Shown: positions 24,098 to 31,149 of the stretch, piece after piece
Numbering within the stretch: position 1 is the first letter of the stretch
Layout: every line of letters starts with the position of its first letter
Assembly: GCA_030532575.1 (NCBI GenBank)
Contig: JAUNKV010000002.1
Coordinates: 1 to 33,040 of the forward strand
DNA length: 33,040 nt
From: Propionibacteriaceae bacterium
GTDB taxonomy: Bacteria > Actinomycetota > Actinomycetes > Propionibacteriales > Propionibacteriaceae
Direction: 5' to 3'
Position numbers and translations under genes: made by a program
Notes under the pieces: model-generated
Told to the model about the DNA's origin: nothing
The model's database searches: none
What the model saw: only the letters and a program-made list of their open reading frames with translations

Positions 24098-26113
24098 ATG
24101 AGTGAGCGCGGGACCCTCCTGGGCGGGCGGTACGAGCTCGACCAGATCATCGGCCGTGGCGGCATGGCCGAGGTCTGGCGTGCCCACGACACCCGCCTGG
24201 TTCGCGATGTCGCCGTCAAGCGGCTGCGGATCGACCTGGCCAGCGACCCCACCTTCCAGGCCCGGTTCCGCCGCGAGGCCCAGTCGGCGGCTGGGCTGAA
24301 CCACCCGAACATCGTCGCCGTCTACGACACGGGTGAGGAACGCGACCCGAAGTCGGACGTGATGGTCCCCTACATCGTGATGGAACTGGTGGAGGGCATC
24401 ACGCTGCGTGAGGTGCTGCGTGACGGCCGCAAGATTCTGCCGAGCAGGGCGTTGGAGTTCACGCTCGGGGTGCTGGACGCCCTGGCATACAGCCACCGGG
24501 CCGGGATCATCCACCGCGACATCAAGCCCGCGAACGTGATGCTCACCCCGTCGGGGACTGTGAAGGTGATGGATTTCGGGATCGCCCGGGCCGTCGCGGA
24601 CACCTCGGCGACGATGACGCAGACGGCCGCGGTGATCGGCACCGCCCAGTACCTGAGCCCGGAACAGGCGCGGGGCGAGAAGGTGGACAACCGCTCGGAC
24701 CTGTACTCGGTTGGTTGTCTGATGTATGAGCTGTTGTGCTCGGAGCCGCCGTTCAAGGGGGATTCCCCGGTGTCGGTGGCCTACCAGCATGTCCGGGAGA
24801 CCCCGATCCCGCCGAGTCAGCGGGACCCCGAGGTGACGCCCGCGATGGACGCCATCGCGTTGAAGGCGTTGGCGAAGGCACCGGTGGACCGGTACCAGGA
24901 TGCGCGCGAGTTCCGTGATGACATCGTGCGGGCGTTGAATGGGCAGCCGGTGCACGCCCTGGCCTCGGTCTCGGAGAACGAGACCCCGACCACGGTGCTA
25001 CCTGCCTCCAGCGCGATGGGGGCCAGGCGGGCCGTTGCCGATCCTGCCGCCACCCAGCTGGCCGAGCCGGTGCCAGCGACGGGGCCCCTGCCTGCAATGG
25101 AGCCCGAGGAGGAACCCAAGAGCCGCAAGAAGCTCATCATCGCGCTGGTGGCGGTGGCCGTGCTGCTGATCGGTGGACTGTCGTTCGCCGCTTACCAGAT
25201 TCTCAACCCGCCAACCAAGACACCCACGACGGTGGCGGTGCCCGCAGTGGTGGGCTCCGACCAGGCGACGGCGGAGAAGCTCCTCACGGACGCCGGGTTC
25301 GTACCGAAGGTCGAGCCGGTGGAGTCCACGGAGGCCGACAAGGGCAAGGTGATCGCCGTCAAGCCGTTGGCCGGTGAGCAGGCCGCGACGGGCTCCACGG
25401 TGACTCTGCAGGTGGGTCAGGGACCGAACACGTTGAAGGTGCCGCAGCTGGTGGGGCTGTCGGAGGAGCAGGCGAAACAGCTGCTCAAGGACAGCAAGTT
25501 CACGGGGACGGTGACCACGACGGAGGCTGATCCAGCCGAGGAGGACCCCAAGGCCAAGAAGGGCGACGTGATCTCCTCGGACCCGGCGAAGGATGCCCAG
25601 GTCCCTGCCGATCAACCGTTCACGCTGGTGGTGGCCACCGGCAAGTCGGTGGTGCCTGATCTGAGCGGGTTGAGCCTGCAGGATGCGAAGGCGAAGGCGC
25701 AGGAGGCGGGATTCACCGCAGAGCTGAGCGTGGCCGAGGAGGAGAACAACGAACAGGCCGGGAAGGTGTTCAAGCAGAGCCCTCAGGCAGGCAAGGCTGC
25801 TGAGCGCAGCTCGAAGCTGAAGGTGACGGTGGGGACCGCAGCGAAGAAGGCGGTCGTTCCGGACATGAACGGCGTGGATGAGAACCAGGCCAGGACCTTG
25901 TTCAAGAATGCCGGGTTCACCTCGGAGCTGCGGGTGACGGTGAAGGAGATCAACGGCCACCAGGAGGGCCGGGTCTTCCACCAGGACCCACCGGCAGGCA
26001 CCGAGCTGGAGAAGACAGCCACGGTGACGGTGGAGATCGCGAAGTACCCGGAGCCGCAGCAGACCCAGCCCGGCCAGCCGGGCTCCCCAACGCCGACGCC
26101 CACAGAGAACTGA
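24098..26113 (+). CDS. pknB: Ser/Thr protein kinase PknB with four PASTA domains
   Basis: A 671-residue receptor kinase. The kinase domain (1-~275) has the glycine loop IIGRGGMAEVW, the ATP lysine in VAVKRL, the catalytic HRDIKPANVM, the DFG motif in VMDFGIAR, an activation loop with several Thr (DTSATMTQTAAVIGTAQYLSPEQAR) and the usual SVGCLMYELL. A juxtamembrane stretch leads to one membrane helix (LIIALVAVAVLLIGGLSFAAY, about residue 350), then four PASTA repeats, each beginning with a V.VP..VG..-type phrase, and a Pro/Thr tail. PASTA domains bind peptidoglycan fragments or lipid II and control growth. The start at 24098 has GAAAGGA 8 bases upstream; a longer in-frame start (24065) is less likely. 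Confidence 0.96.
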   Translation: MSERGTLLGGRYELDQIIGRGGMAEVWRAHDTRLVRDVAVKRLRIDLASDPTFQARFRREAQSAAGLNHPNIVAVYDTGEERDPKSDVMVPYIVMELVEGITLREVLRDGRKILPSRALEFTLGVLDALAYSHRAGIIHRDIKPANVMLTPSGTVKVMDFGIARAVADTSATMTQTAAVIGTAQYLSPEQARGEKVDNRSDLYSVGCLMYELLCSEPPFKGDSPVSVAYQHVRETPIPPSQRDPEVTPAMDAIALKALAKAPVDRYQDAREFRDDIVRALNGQPVHALASVSENETPTTVLPASSAMGARRAVADPAATQLAEPVPATGPLPAMEPEEEPKSRKKLIIALVAVAVLLIGGLSFAAYQILNPPTKTPTTVAVPAVVGSDQATAEKLLTDAGFVPKVEPVESTEADKGKVIAVKPLAGEQAATGSTVTLQVGQGPNTLKVPQLVGLSEEQAKQLLKDSKFTGTVTTTEADPAEEDPKAKKGDVISSDPAKDAQVPADQPFTLVVATGKSVVPDLSGLSLQDAKAKAQEAGFTAELSVAEEENNEQAGKVFKQSPQAGKAAERSSKLKVTVGTAAKKAVVPDMNGVDENQARTLFKNAGFTSELRVTVKEINGHQEGRVFHQDPPAGTELEKTATVTVEIAKYPEPQQTQPGQPGSPTPTPTEN

Positions 26114-26122
26114 GAGCATCTC

Positions 26123-26287
26123 TTCGCTGGTCGGGCCGGGGGCCTTTTCTCCGCTGGCCGAGCCGGGAATCCCGATGCGAAGCGAGGGAATCCCGTGTCG
26201 AGACCCCGCAACCGTCCGCAGGGACTTGAACCCCGGACTACCCCCCGCTCAGCGAAAGTCCCAGCACCGGGTGCCAGGGGTCTCGAC
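26123..26287 (+). repeat. Direct repeat copy A (REP-like intergenic element)
   Basis: This ~165-bp segment after pknB is repeated almost exactly at 26329-26490. It begins TTCGCTGGTC, contains CCGCTGGCCGAGCCGGG, two copies of GGGAATCCC around GATGCGAAGCGA, GTGTCGAGACCCC, GGACTTGAACCCCGG, and ends GGGGTCTCGAC. Non-coding: open frames here are short and unlike proteins. Confidence 0.75.
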
Positions 26288-26328
26288 TGTCGGGCGCAGA
26301 GCGCCCTCGGCTCGAACAGCGGGAGTGT

Positions 26329-26490
26329 TTCGCTGGTCAAGCTGGGCCTTTTCTCCGCTGGTCGAGCCGGGAATCCCGATGCGAAGCGAGGGAATCCCGT
26401 GTCGAGACCCCGCAACCATCCGCAGAGACTTGAACCCCGGACAATCTCCGCTCAGCGAAAGTCCCAGCACCGGGTGCCAGGGGTCTCGAC
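26329..26490 (+). repeat. Direct repeat copy B (REP-like intergenic element)
   Basis: Second copy, about 205 bases after copy A, with a few substitutions (for example CTGGTCGAG for CTGGCCGAG, AACCATCCGCAGAG for AACCGTCCGCAGGG) and small indels. It runs directly into an inverted unit (26480-26532). Confidence 0.75.
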
Positions 26491-26588
26491 ACGGTTCCCT
26501 ACGCAAGCTCCGGGAACCGGCTCGACCAGCGGAAAGGCGAGAAGACTCGACAATCGGGCGCTGGGGCGCTGAAGCTCGACCAGCGGAG
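26480..26588. repeat. Inverted REP-like units facing copy B
   Basis: GGTCTCGACACGG...CCGGCTCGACCAGCGG (ending 26532) is the reverse-complement form of the head of copy B: CCGGCTCGACCAGCGG exactly complements CCGCTGGTCGAGCCGG near 26356. A further partial unit follows, from ACTCGACAATCGG to CTCGACCAGCGG (about 26544-26586). Such TCGAC...CTCGACCAGCGG pairs are common intergenic elements in related actinobacteria and could form large hairpins in RNA read from pknB or pabA. Confidence 0.65.
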
Positions 26589-26599
26589 AAGGGGCAGCC

Positions 26600-27238
26600 T
26601 CACGACAGCGAGGTGGTCGCCAGCGGGGTGAAGTCCTTCGCGCGGGTCGGGGCCTCGGTGTCGCCGCAGCTGGCGAGCCAGTTGGCGAGCATCTGGTAGC
26701 CGCCCTCGGTGAGCACCGATTCGGGGTGGAACTGCACGGCCTCCATCGGCCAGCTGCGGTGACGCACCGCCATGATGACCCCACTGTCGGTGCGGGCCGT
26801 GACCTCCAGCTCGTCGGGTACGGTGGCCGGGTCGGCGGCCAGCGAGTGATAGCGGGTGGTGTTGATCGGCGATGGCAGACCTGCAAAGACGCCCCGGCCG
26901 TCGTGGTGGACCGCCGAGACCTTGCCGTGCAGCAGCTCGTCGGCGCGCCCCACGACCCCACCGAGCGCAACCACCATCGACTGCAGCCCCAGGCACACCC
27001 CGAACAGTGGGACCCGTCCGCCGAGGGCGCGGATCACATCGATGCACACCCCGGCCCGCTCCGGGGTTCCGGGTCCGGGTGAGAGCAGCACACCGTCGAA
27101 CGGGGCCTCCCAACCGGGGGTGCTGAAGCGCGGGTCGTCGTTGCGCCACACCTCCACCTCGGCCCCGATCTGGGCCAGGTAGGAGACGATGTTGTAGACG
27201 AACGAGTCGTAGTTGTCGATCACCAGGATGCGTGCCAC
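26600..27238 (-). CDS. pabA: Class I glutamine amidotransferase (aminodeoxychorismate/anthranilate synthase component II)
   Basis: A 212-residue glutaminase subunit. It starts VARILVIDNYDSFVYNIVSYL from a GTG at 27238 (the longer frame upstream is not protein-like), has the oxyanion motif LSPGPGTPE, the nucleophile Cys in FGVCLGLQSM and the His-Glu pair in VQFHPESVL. It supplies ammonia from glutamine to a chorismate-using partner (PabB or TrpE), which is not in the window. In mycobacteria the orthologous gene (annotated trpG) also sits between pknB and the DUF881 gene, and the relative directions are the same here. Paralogue choice between folate and tryptophan synthesis cannot be made from sequence; the enzyme may serve both. 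Confidence 0.92.
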   Translation of the reverse strand: MARILVIDNYDSFVYNIVSYLAQIGAEVEVWRNDDPRFSTPGWEAPFDGVLLSPGPGTPERAGVCIDVIRALGGRVPLFGVCLGLQSMVVALGGVVGRADELLHGKVSAVHHDGRGVFAGLPSPINTTRYHSLAADPATVPDELEVTARTDSGVIMAVRHRSWPMEAVQFHPESVLTEGGYQMLANWLASCGDTEAPTRAKDFTPLATTSLS

Positions 27239-27324
27239 GGCGTCATTGTGGCACGGGTCAGGCATCTGGTCAGCCTCGCTTCGCGTGCTCAACCACGTGT
27301 CTTCTGAGGAACAAGAGCGTCAAA

Positions 27325-27363
27325 CGTTGGGGTCAACCCCGCTTCGCATGGTTGACCCCAACG
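27325..27363 (-). terminator. Perfect hairpin overlapping the end of the DUF881 gene
   Basis: CGTTGGGGTCAACC (27325-27338) is fully complementary to 27350-27363, a 14-bp stem with an 11-nt loop. The stop codon of the DUF881 gene (27333-27335) lies inside the stem, so the last nine codons help form the terminator. The remaining gap up to pabA (27239-27324) shows nothing else. Confidence 0.7.
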
Positions 27364-28106
27364 GCCCCTTCAAAGGCCGGGAGCTCCAGCTGATCGACGA
27401 CGCTGGCCTCGTAGCCCAGGCCGTAGGCGTCGACGTACTGGCGGTAGATCTGGATGGCGCGGCTGTTCTCGAGCGATGCGCTGAGGGCCTTCGGGTCGCC
27501 GATGGCCTGGATGACGTAGGGCGGGGCGTAGGGGATGCCGTGGAGGACCACCGAGTTGCCCACGCACTTGATGCCGGTGGTGGCGATCACCCGCTGGTTC
27601 TGGATGGTGACGGCCTCGGCTCCTCCCGCCCACAGGGCGTTGACGACGGCCTGGATGTCCTGCTGGTGGACCACCAGCGAGTCGTCGTCCACACCGGCGG
27701 GTTTCACATCGACGGGGGCGTCGGTGAGCACCACCCTGACCCCGGGGCCGGTGACCGCCTCGGCACCGGCGTCCAGGGCGACCTCGGCCAGCTGGGCATC
27801 GTGGGTGGGGTTGCTCCTGCTGGTGCGGGTGAGTTGGTCCACCTCAAAGCGCAGGCCCGCGACCTCCTCGGAAAGGTCCTCGTTCCGCTCGGCCTGGGTG
27901 GCGACCAGCTCCCTGAGGCTCAGGTTCCGGTCGGAGCGCAGATCGGTGCCCCGTGCCGCCAGGGCCGCGACCGACATCATGGCTCCCGCCAGGACGCACA
28001 CCACGACGGTGGCGGCGCGGCCCCGTCGGGTGGGTGGGGTGCGCTGGCTGCGGGGTCGCACGATGCGGGCCAGGCGGTCCGGCCAGGGGGTGCGCTCCGT
28101 ACTCAT
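27333..28106 (-). CDS. DUF881-family membrane-anchored protein
   Basis: A 257-residue protein with a basic N-terminus, one membrane helix (AATVVVCVLAGAMMSVAALAA, about 32-52), then a coiled-coil-like stretch (LRELVATQAERNEDLSEEVAGLRFEVDQL) and the DUF881 domain with GPGVRVVLTDAP, QDIQAVVNALWAGGAEAVTIQNQRV and IPYAPPYVIQAIGDP. It corresponds to mycobacterial Rv0012, in the same place between pabA and crgA. The predicted topology puts the domain outside the membrane. The molecular function is unknown; the conserved neighbourhood suggests a part in division or wall growth. Confidence 0.92.
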   Translation of the reverse strand: MSTERTPWPDRLARIVRPRSQRTPPTRRGRAATVVVCVLAGAMMSVAALAARGTDLRSDRNLSLRELVATQAERNEDLSEEVAGLRFEVDQLTRTSRSNPTHDAQLAEVALDAGAEAVTGPGVRVVLTDAPVDVKPAGVDDDSLVVHQQDIQAVVNALWAGGAEAVTIQNQRVIATTGIKCVGNSVVLHGIPYAPPYVIQAIGDPKALSASLENSRAIQIYRQYVDAYGLGYEASVVDQLELPAFEGAVGVNHAKRG

Positions 28107-28164
28107 GGGGACAAGCCTACGGGGTGCCGCGAGGCAGGAATGGGTTTTGGTGGGTGGGCTCGAC

Positions 28165-28170
28165 TAGTCT
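28165..28170 (+). promoter_or_regulatory. Possible -10 box for crgA
   Basis: TAGTCT lies 33 bases before the GTG start of crgA, diverging from the DUF881 gene. The ribosome binding site AAGGAG follows near 28190. No clear -35 is seen. Confidence 0.35.
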
Positions 28171-28203
28171 TGGCCCCCAGAAAGTCGTGGAAGGAGTGGG
28201 CCT

Positions 28204-28491
28204 GTGCCCGAATCCAAGGTTCGTAAGGAAGCCAAGGCGAAGGCCCGCAAGAAGCAGGCCGAGGAGCTGGTGGAGGCCCGCAGTGAACGCAAGCGCCTGA
28301 AGGGTACCGGCGAGCGCAAGTGGGTGCCCTGGGCCTTCATCTCCGTCGGGTTGCTGGGTGTGCTGTGGATGGTGGTGTGGAACCTGGCGAACACCCAGAT
28401 CGGTTTCATGCGGGCGCTGGGCGACTGGAATGTGCTGATCGCCATCGGCTTGATCGTCGCCTCGTTCATGCTGGCCACCCTCTGGAAGTAG
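28204..28491 (+). CDS. crgA: Cell division protein CrgA
   Basis: A 95-residue protein with a strongly basic N-terminal half (KVRKEAKAKARKKQ, RSERKRLKG) and two membrane helices (PWAFISVGLLGVLWMVVWNL and LIAIGLIVASFMLATLW) separated by the short loop NTQIGFMRALGDWN, which is the conserved CrgA arrangement. CrgA is a small actinobacterial divisome factor that recruits or stabilises septal peptidoglycan enzymes and affects FtsZ rings. The start is GTG 28204 with AAGGAG at good spacing. It is followed 8 bases later by a HAD hydrolase gene. Confidence 0.94.
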   Translation: MPESKVRKEAKAKARKKQAEELVEARSERKRLKGTGERKWVPWAFISVGLLGVLWMVVWNLANTQIGFMRALGDWNVLIAIGLIVASFMLATLWK

Positions 28492-28499
28492 CGGCTGCC

Positions 28500-29168
28500 A
28501 TGGCGTGGCGGCAGGCGGCGGACGGGGTCGTCGGGGAGTTCGAGGCGGTGATCTTCGACCACGACGGCACCCTCGTCGACTCCGAGGAGGCGATGTACCG
28601 CGCCTACAACCGGTGGGCGGAGGAGTTCGGGGTGGACACCCAGGACCTGCCGCGCTACATCGGGATGCCGAGCGCGTCGGTCTCAGCGATCCTGGTTCCG
28701 GGGAACCGGCAGGACGCAGCGGATCGGATCGAGCAGCTGGAGGTGGAGGACACCGAGGGTGTGCAGGCCCTGCCCGGGGCCGTCGAGGCGCTGGTGACGC
28801 TGCCTGCCGAGCGGGCCGCGATTGCGACGTCGTGCACGACCCCGCTGCTGGAGGCTCGGATGGCTGCGGCCGGGTTGGCGAAACCGCCGGTGGTGGTGAC
28901 CAGGGATCAGGTGGCGAGTGGGAAACCGGCGCCGGATTCGTTCCTGCTGGCGGCGAAGCGGCTGGGGACCGCACCTGAGCGCACCCTGGTGGTGGAGGAC
29001 GCCCCGGCGGGGGTGGCGGCGGCCAGGGCTGGTGGGTTCCCGGTGCTCGGGGTGTTGACCTCGCAGACCCCGGAGAAGTTGCGGGCCGATCATCATGTCG
29101 GCGACCTGTCGCAGGTGGTCTGGGAGGTCTGCGACCGGGTGATCCGGGTCCGGCTCGTCGCGGGCTGA
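28500..29168 (+). CDS. HAD-superfamily hydrolase (phosphoglycolate phosphatase / beta-phosphoglucomutase-like)
   Basis: A 222-residue HAD hydrolase. Motif I is VIFDHDGTLVDSEE (nucleophile Asp and acid/base Asp), motif II is the Thr/Ser in IATSCTTPLLE, motif III is the Lys in SGKPAPDSFLLAA and motif IV is VVEDAPAGVAAARAG. The helical cap between motifs I and II (type C1) places it among small phosphatases and phosphomutases acting on sugar phosphates. The start ATG 28500 lies 8 bases after the crgA stop. The ribosome binding site is weak, so translation is probably coupled to crgA. The substrate is unknown. Confidence 0.88.
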   Translation: MAWRQAADGVVGEFEAVIFDHDGTLVDSEEAMYRAYNRWAEEFGVDTQDLPRYIGMPSASVSAILVPGNRQDAADRIEQLEVEDTEGVQALPGAVEALVTLPAERAAIATSCTTPLLEARMAAAGLAKPPVVVTRDQVASGKPAPDSFLLAAKRLGTAPERTLVVEDAPAGVAAARAGGFPVLGVLTSQTPEKLRADHHVGDLSQVVWEVCDRVIRVRLVAG

Positions 29169-29184
29169 GGGGGCGTCCAGACGG

Positions 29185-29190
29185 TAGGAT
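29185..29190 (+). promoter_or_regulatory. -10 box for leaderless lysS transcript
   Basis: TAGGAT ends 6 bases before the GTG at 29197, which itself lacks a ribosome binding site. Confidence 0.5.
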
Positions 29191-29196
29191 CGCCCC

Positions 29197-30717
29197 GTGA
29201 GTGATGTGCGTGAGATGGAACCGACCGACTCGGAGCAGACCGCCGTCCGCAAGGAGAAGCGGGAGCGGCTGCTGGGGCAGGGCAGCGACCCCTACCCGGC
29301 TGACCTGAAGCGCACCCACACCTTGGCGGAGGTGCGCGACGATCCCGCCTACCGAGGCCTGGAGGCGGGTGAGGAGACCCAGGACGTCGTGGCCGTCGGC
29401 GGCAGGGTGGTGTTCATCCGCAACACGGGCAAGTTGGCGTTCGCGACGCTGCAGGACGGTTTCACACCGGGCGACAACGGGGCCAGGTTCCAGGTGATGC
29501 TGGCGCTGGGTGAGATCGGCGAGGATGGGCTGGCCGCCTGGAAGTCGGATGTGGATCTCGGCGATCACGTGTGGGTCGAGGGCCGGGTGGTGCGCTCGAA
29601 GCGCGGTGAGCTGTCGGTGATGGCGTCATCGTGGCGGATGGCGTCGAAGGCGCTTCGGCCGTTGCCGACGCTGCACAAGGAGCTGTCGGAGGAGTCCAGG
29701 GTCAGGCGGCGCTACGTCGATCTGATCGCCAGGGACGAGGCGCGGGCGATGGTGCGCACGCGGGCGGCGATCACGAGGGCGATTCGGGAGACCCTGTACG
29801 CGCAGGGCTACATCGAGGTGGAGACGCCACAGCTGCAGCTGGTGCACGGTGGGGCAGCGGCGAGGCCGTTCACGACGCACATCAATGCGTTCGACATCGA
29901 GATGAGCCTCAGGATCGCGTTGGAGCTGCACCTGAAGCGGACGATGGTCGGCGGCGCGGATCGGGTGTTCGAGATGGGGCGGGTGTTCCGCAACGAGGGC
30001 ATCGATTCGTCGCACTCGGCGGAGTTCACGATGCTGGAGGCGTACCAGTCGTGGGGGGATCAGGCGACGATTGCGCGACTGACCCAGGACATCATCGTCG
30101 CGGCGGCGGATGCAACGGGGTCTCGGCAGGTGGAGACCAAGGCCGGGGTCATCGACCTGGACGGCGAGTGGCGTTGGCTGTCGTTCTTCGACGGGCTGAG
30201 TGAGGCGGTGGGCCACGAGGTCACCGTCGAGACCCCACTGGAGGAGCTGCAGCAGATCGCTGATGGGCGAGAGGTGGAGTACGACCCGAAGTGGGGGGCC
30301 GGGAAGCTGGCGATGGAGCTGTTCGGTGACCTGGTGGAGCCGGGCCTGATCCAGCCGACGTTCGTGCACGACTACCCGTCGATCGCGCAGCCGCTGGCCA
30401 GGCCGCACCGCAGCGAGCCGGGGAAGGTGGAGGCCTGGGACCTCATCATCGGCGGCATGGAGCGGGGCACGGGCTTCACGGAGCTGATCGACCCGGTGAT
30501 CCAGCGTGAGGTGCTGGTGGCGCAGTCGCTGGCGGCTGCGGCAGGTGACCCGGAGGCGATGCAGCTGGACGAGGACTTCCTGGAGGCCCTGGAGTACGGC
30601 TCCCCGCCGATGGGCGGCATGGGGCTCGGCATCGACCGCCTGGTGATGCTGCTCAACCCGGGAGCAGGCATCCGGGAGACCATCCTCTACCCCCTGCTAC
30701 GTCCGTCGCAGGGGTGA
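29197..30717 (+). CDS. lysS: Class II lysyl-tRNA synthetase
   Basis: A 506-residue enzyme that charges tRNA-Lys with lysine using ATP. The N-terminal OB-fold anticodon-binding domain covers roughly residues 60-155 (VVAVGGRVVFIRNTGKLAFATL). The class II catalytic core follows: motif 1 around EVETPQLQLVHGGAAARPF, motif 2 in FEMGRVFRNEGIDSSHSAEFTMLE and motif 3 in GMGLGIDRLVMLL. The active-site segment GGMERGTGFTELIDP is present. Length is standard and there is no LysX-type N-terminal membrane extension. The GTG start is preceded by a TANNNT box and fits a leaderless mRNA. A small inverted repeat, GACTC-GAG-GAGTC (30720-30732), lies right after the stop. It is the last gene before the CRISPR locus. 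Confidence 0.96.
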   Translation: MSDVREMEPTDSEQTAVRKEKRERLLGQGSDPYPADLKRTHTLAEVRDDPAYRGLEAGEETQDVVAVGGRVVFIRNTGKLAFATLQDGFTPGDNGARFQVMLALGEIGEDGLAAWKSDVDLGDHVWVEGRVVRSKRGELSVMASSWRMASKALRPLPTLHKELSEESRVRRRYVDLIARDEARAMVRTRAAITRAIRETLYAQGYIEVETPQLQLVHGGAAARPFTTHINAFDIEMSLRIALELHLKRTMVGGADRVFEMGRVFRNEGIDSSHSAEFTMLEAYQSWGDQATIARLTQDIIVAAADATGSRQVETKAGVIDLDGEWRWLSFFDGLSEAVGHEVTVETPLEELQQIADGREVEYDPKWGAGKLAMELFGDLVEPGLIQPTFVHDYPSIAQPLARPHRSEPGKVEAWDLIIGGMERGTGFTELIDPVIQREVLVAQSLAAAAGDPEAMQLDEDFLEALEYGSPPMGGMGLGIDRLVMLLNPGAGIRETILYPLLRPSQG

Positions 30718-30798
30718 GGGACTCGAGGAGTCGTCAACAGGGCCTGCCACATCGTGACGCCGGAACCCCAGACCACGGATGACCTCGTAAACTTGAGC

Positions 30799-30835
30799 AC
30801 GACCGGCTCGTTCAGGACCGGTCCTTCGTTGAGGA
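30799..30835 (+). repeat. Isolated degenerate CRISPR repeat upstream of the array
   Basis: The last 21 bases of this segment match the last 21 of the array repeat except the final base (GGACCGGTCCTTCGTTGAGG then A). Its first arm GACCGGCTC differs from the array arm GACCGGTCC by a two-base swap, and its loop is 5 nt rather than 4. It lies 314 bases before the first true repeat. The rest of 30718-30798 shows only the small inverted repeat after lysS. Confidence 0.7.
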
Positions 30836-30903
30836 ATGGTCTTTGACGTCAGAAGCTTGGCTTCGCCTCACCCGGGCCTTGGCCCCTTCGTTGTCCCCAA
30901 TAC

Positions 30904-30930
30904 CTCGGCCCAGCGTTTCCTTGGGCCGAG
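30904..30930. terminator. Hairpin in the leader region
   Basis: CTCGGCCCA pairs perfectly with TGGGCCGAG across a 9-nt loop. It may end lysS or leader transcription on either strand, or be a structural part of the leader. No T tract follows. Confidence 0.4.
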
Positions 30931-31135
30931 AACGCAACCTGACAACTTCACAGAGCTTCATCGTTTGACACCGCGAGAGGGGTACGGAACACGCGACACG
31001 CCTTGACCGCTCGCGCACCAAAACCCCTTGTCACAGCCACACGAGTGGCGATCTTCCTGTCAGACCCCACCACGACACACCCACCGGGCAAGCGCCTCTC
31101 GCAGCACCCCTCCAAACCCCCAAGCCAGAAGGCGA

Positions 31136-31141
31136 TAAAAT
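31136..31141 (+). promoter_or_regulatory. Putative -10 box for pre-crRNA
   Basis: TAAAAT matches five of six bases of TATAAT and ends 8 bases before the first repeat. No -35 is seen at the usual distance. Confidence 0.4.
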
Positions 31142-31149
31142 CAGGAGCC

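Larger units (their letters stand above)
30836..31149 (+). promoter_or_regulatory. CRISPR leader-like region with promoter box
   Basis: A non-coding stretch of 314 bases, less GC-rich than the flanking genes, sits directly before the uniform end of the array. It contains a perfect 9-bp hairpin at 30904-30930 (CTCGGCCCA and TGGGCCGAG, 9-nt loop), an isolated TTGACA at 30965-30970 and a good -10 box TAAAAT at 31136-31141. From that box transcription would begin at about the first base of repeat 1. Short open frames on either strand run into repeat sequence and are not convincing. Confidence 0.55.

Noticed and set aside
26221-26240. GGACTTGAACCCCGG, resembling the complement of a tRNA T-arm (also in the second copy)
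   Set aside because: No anticodon arm, D-arm or acceptor partner is found around it; it is part of the REP-like element.
26175-26699. 174-aa and 125-aa plus-strand frames in the repeat region after pknB
   Set aside because: They consist of translated REP-like repeats and run antisense into pabA.
30862-30897. Possible second degenerate CRISPR repeat after the solitary one
   Set aside because: Only the CCTTCGTTG word and scattered bases match (about 17 of 36); too weak to call.
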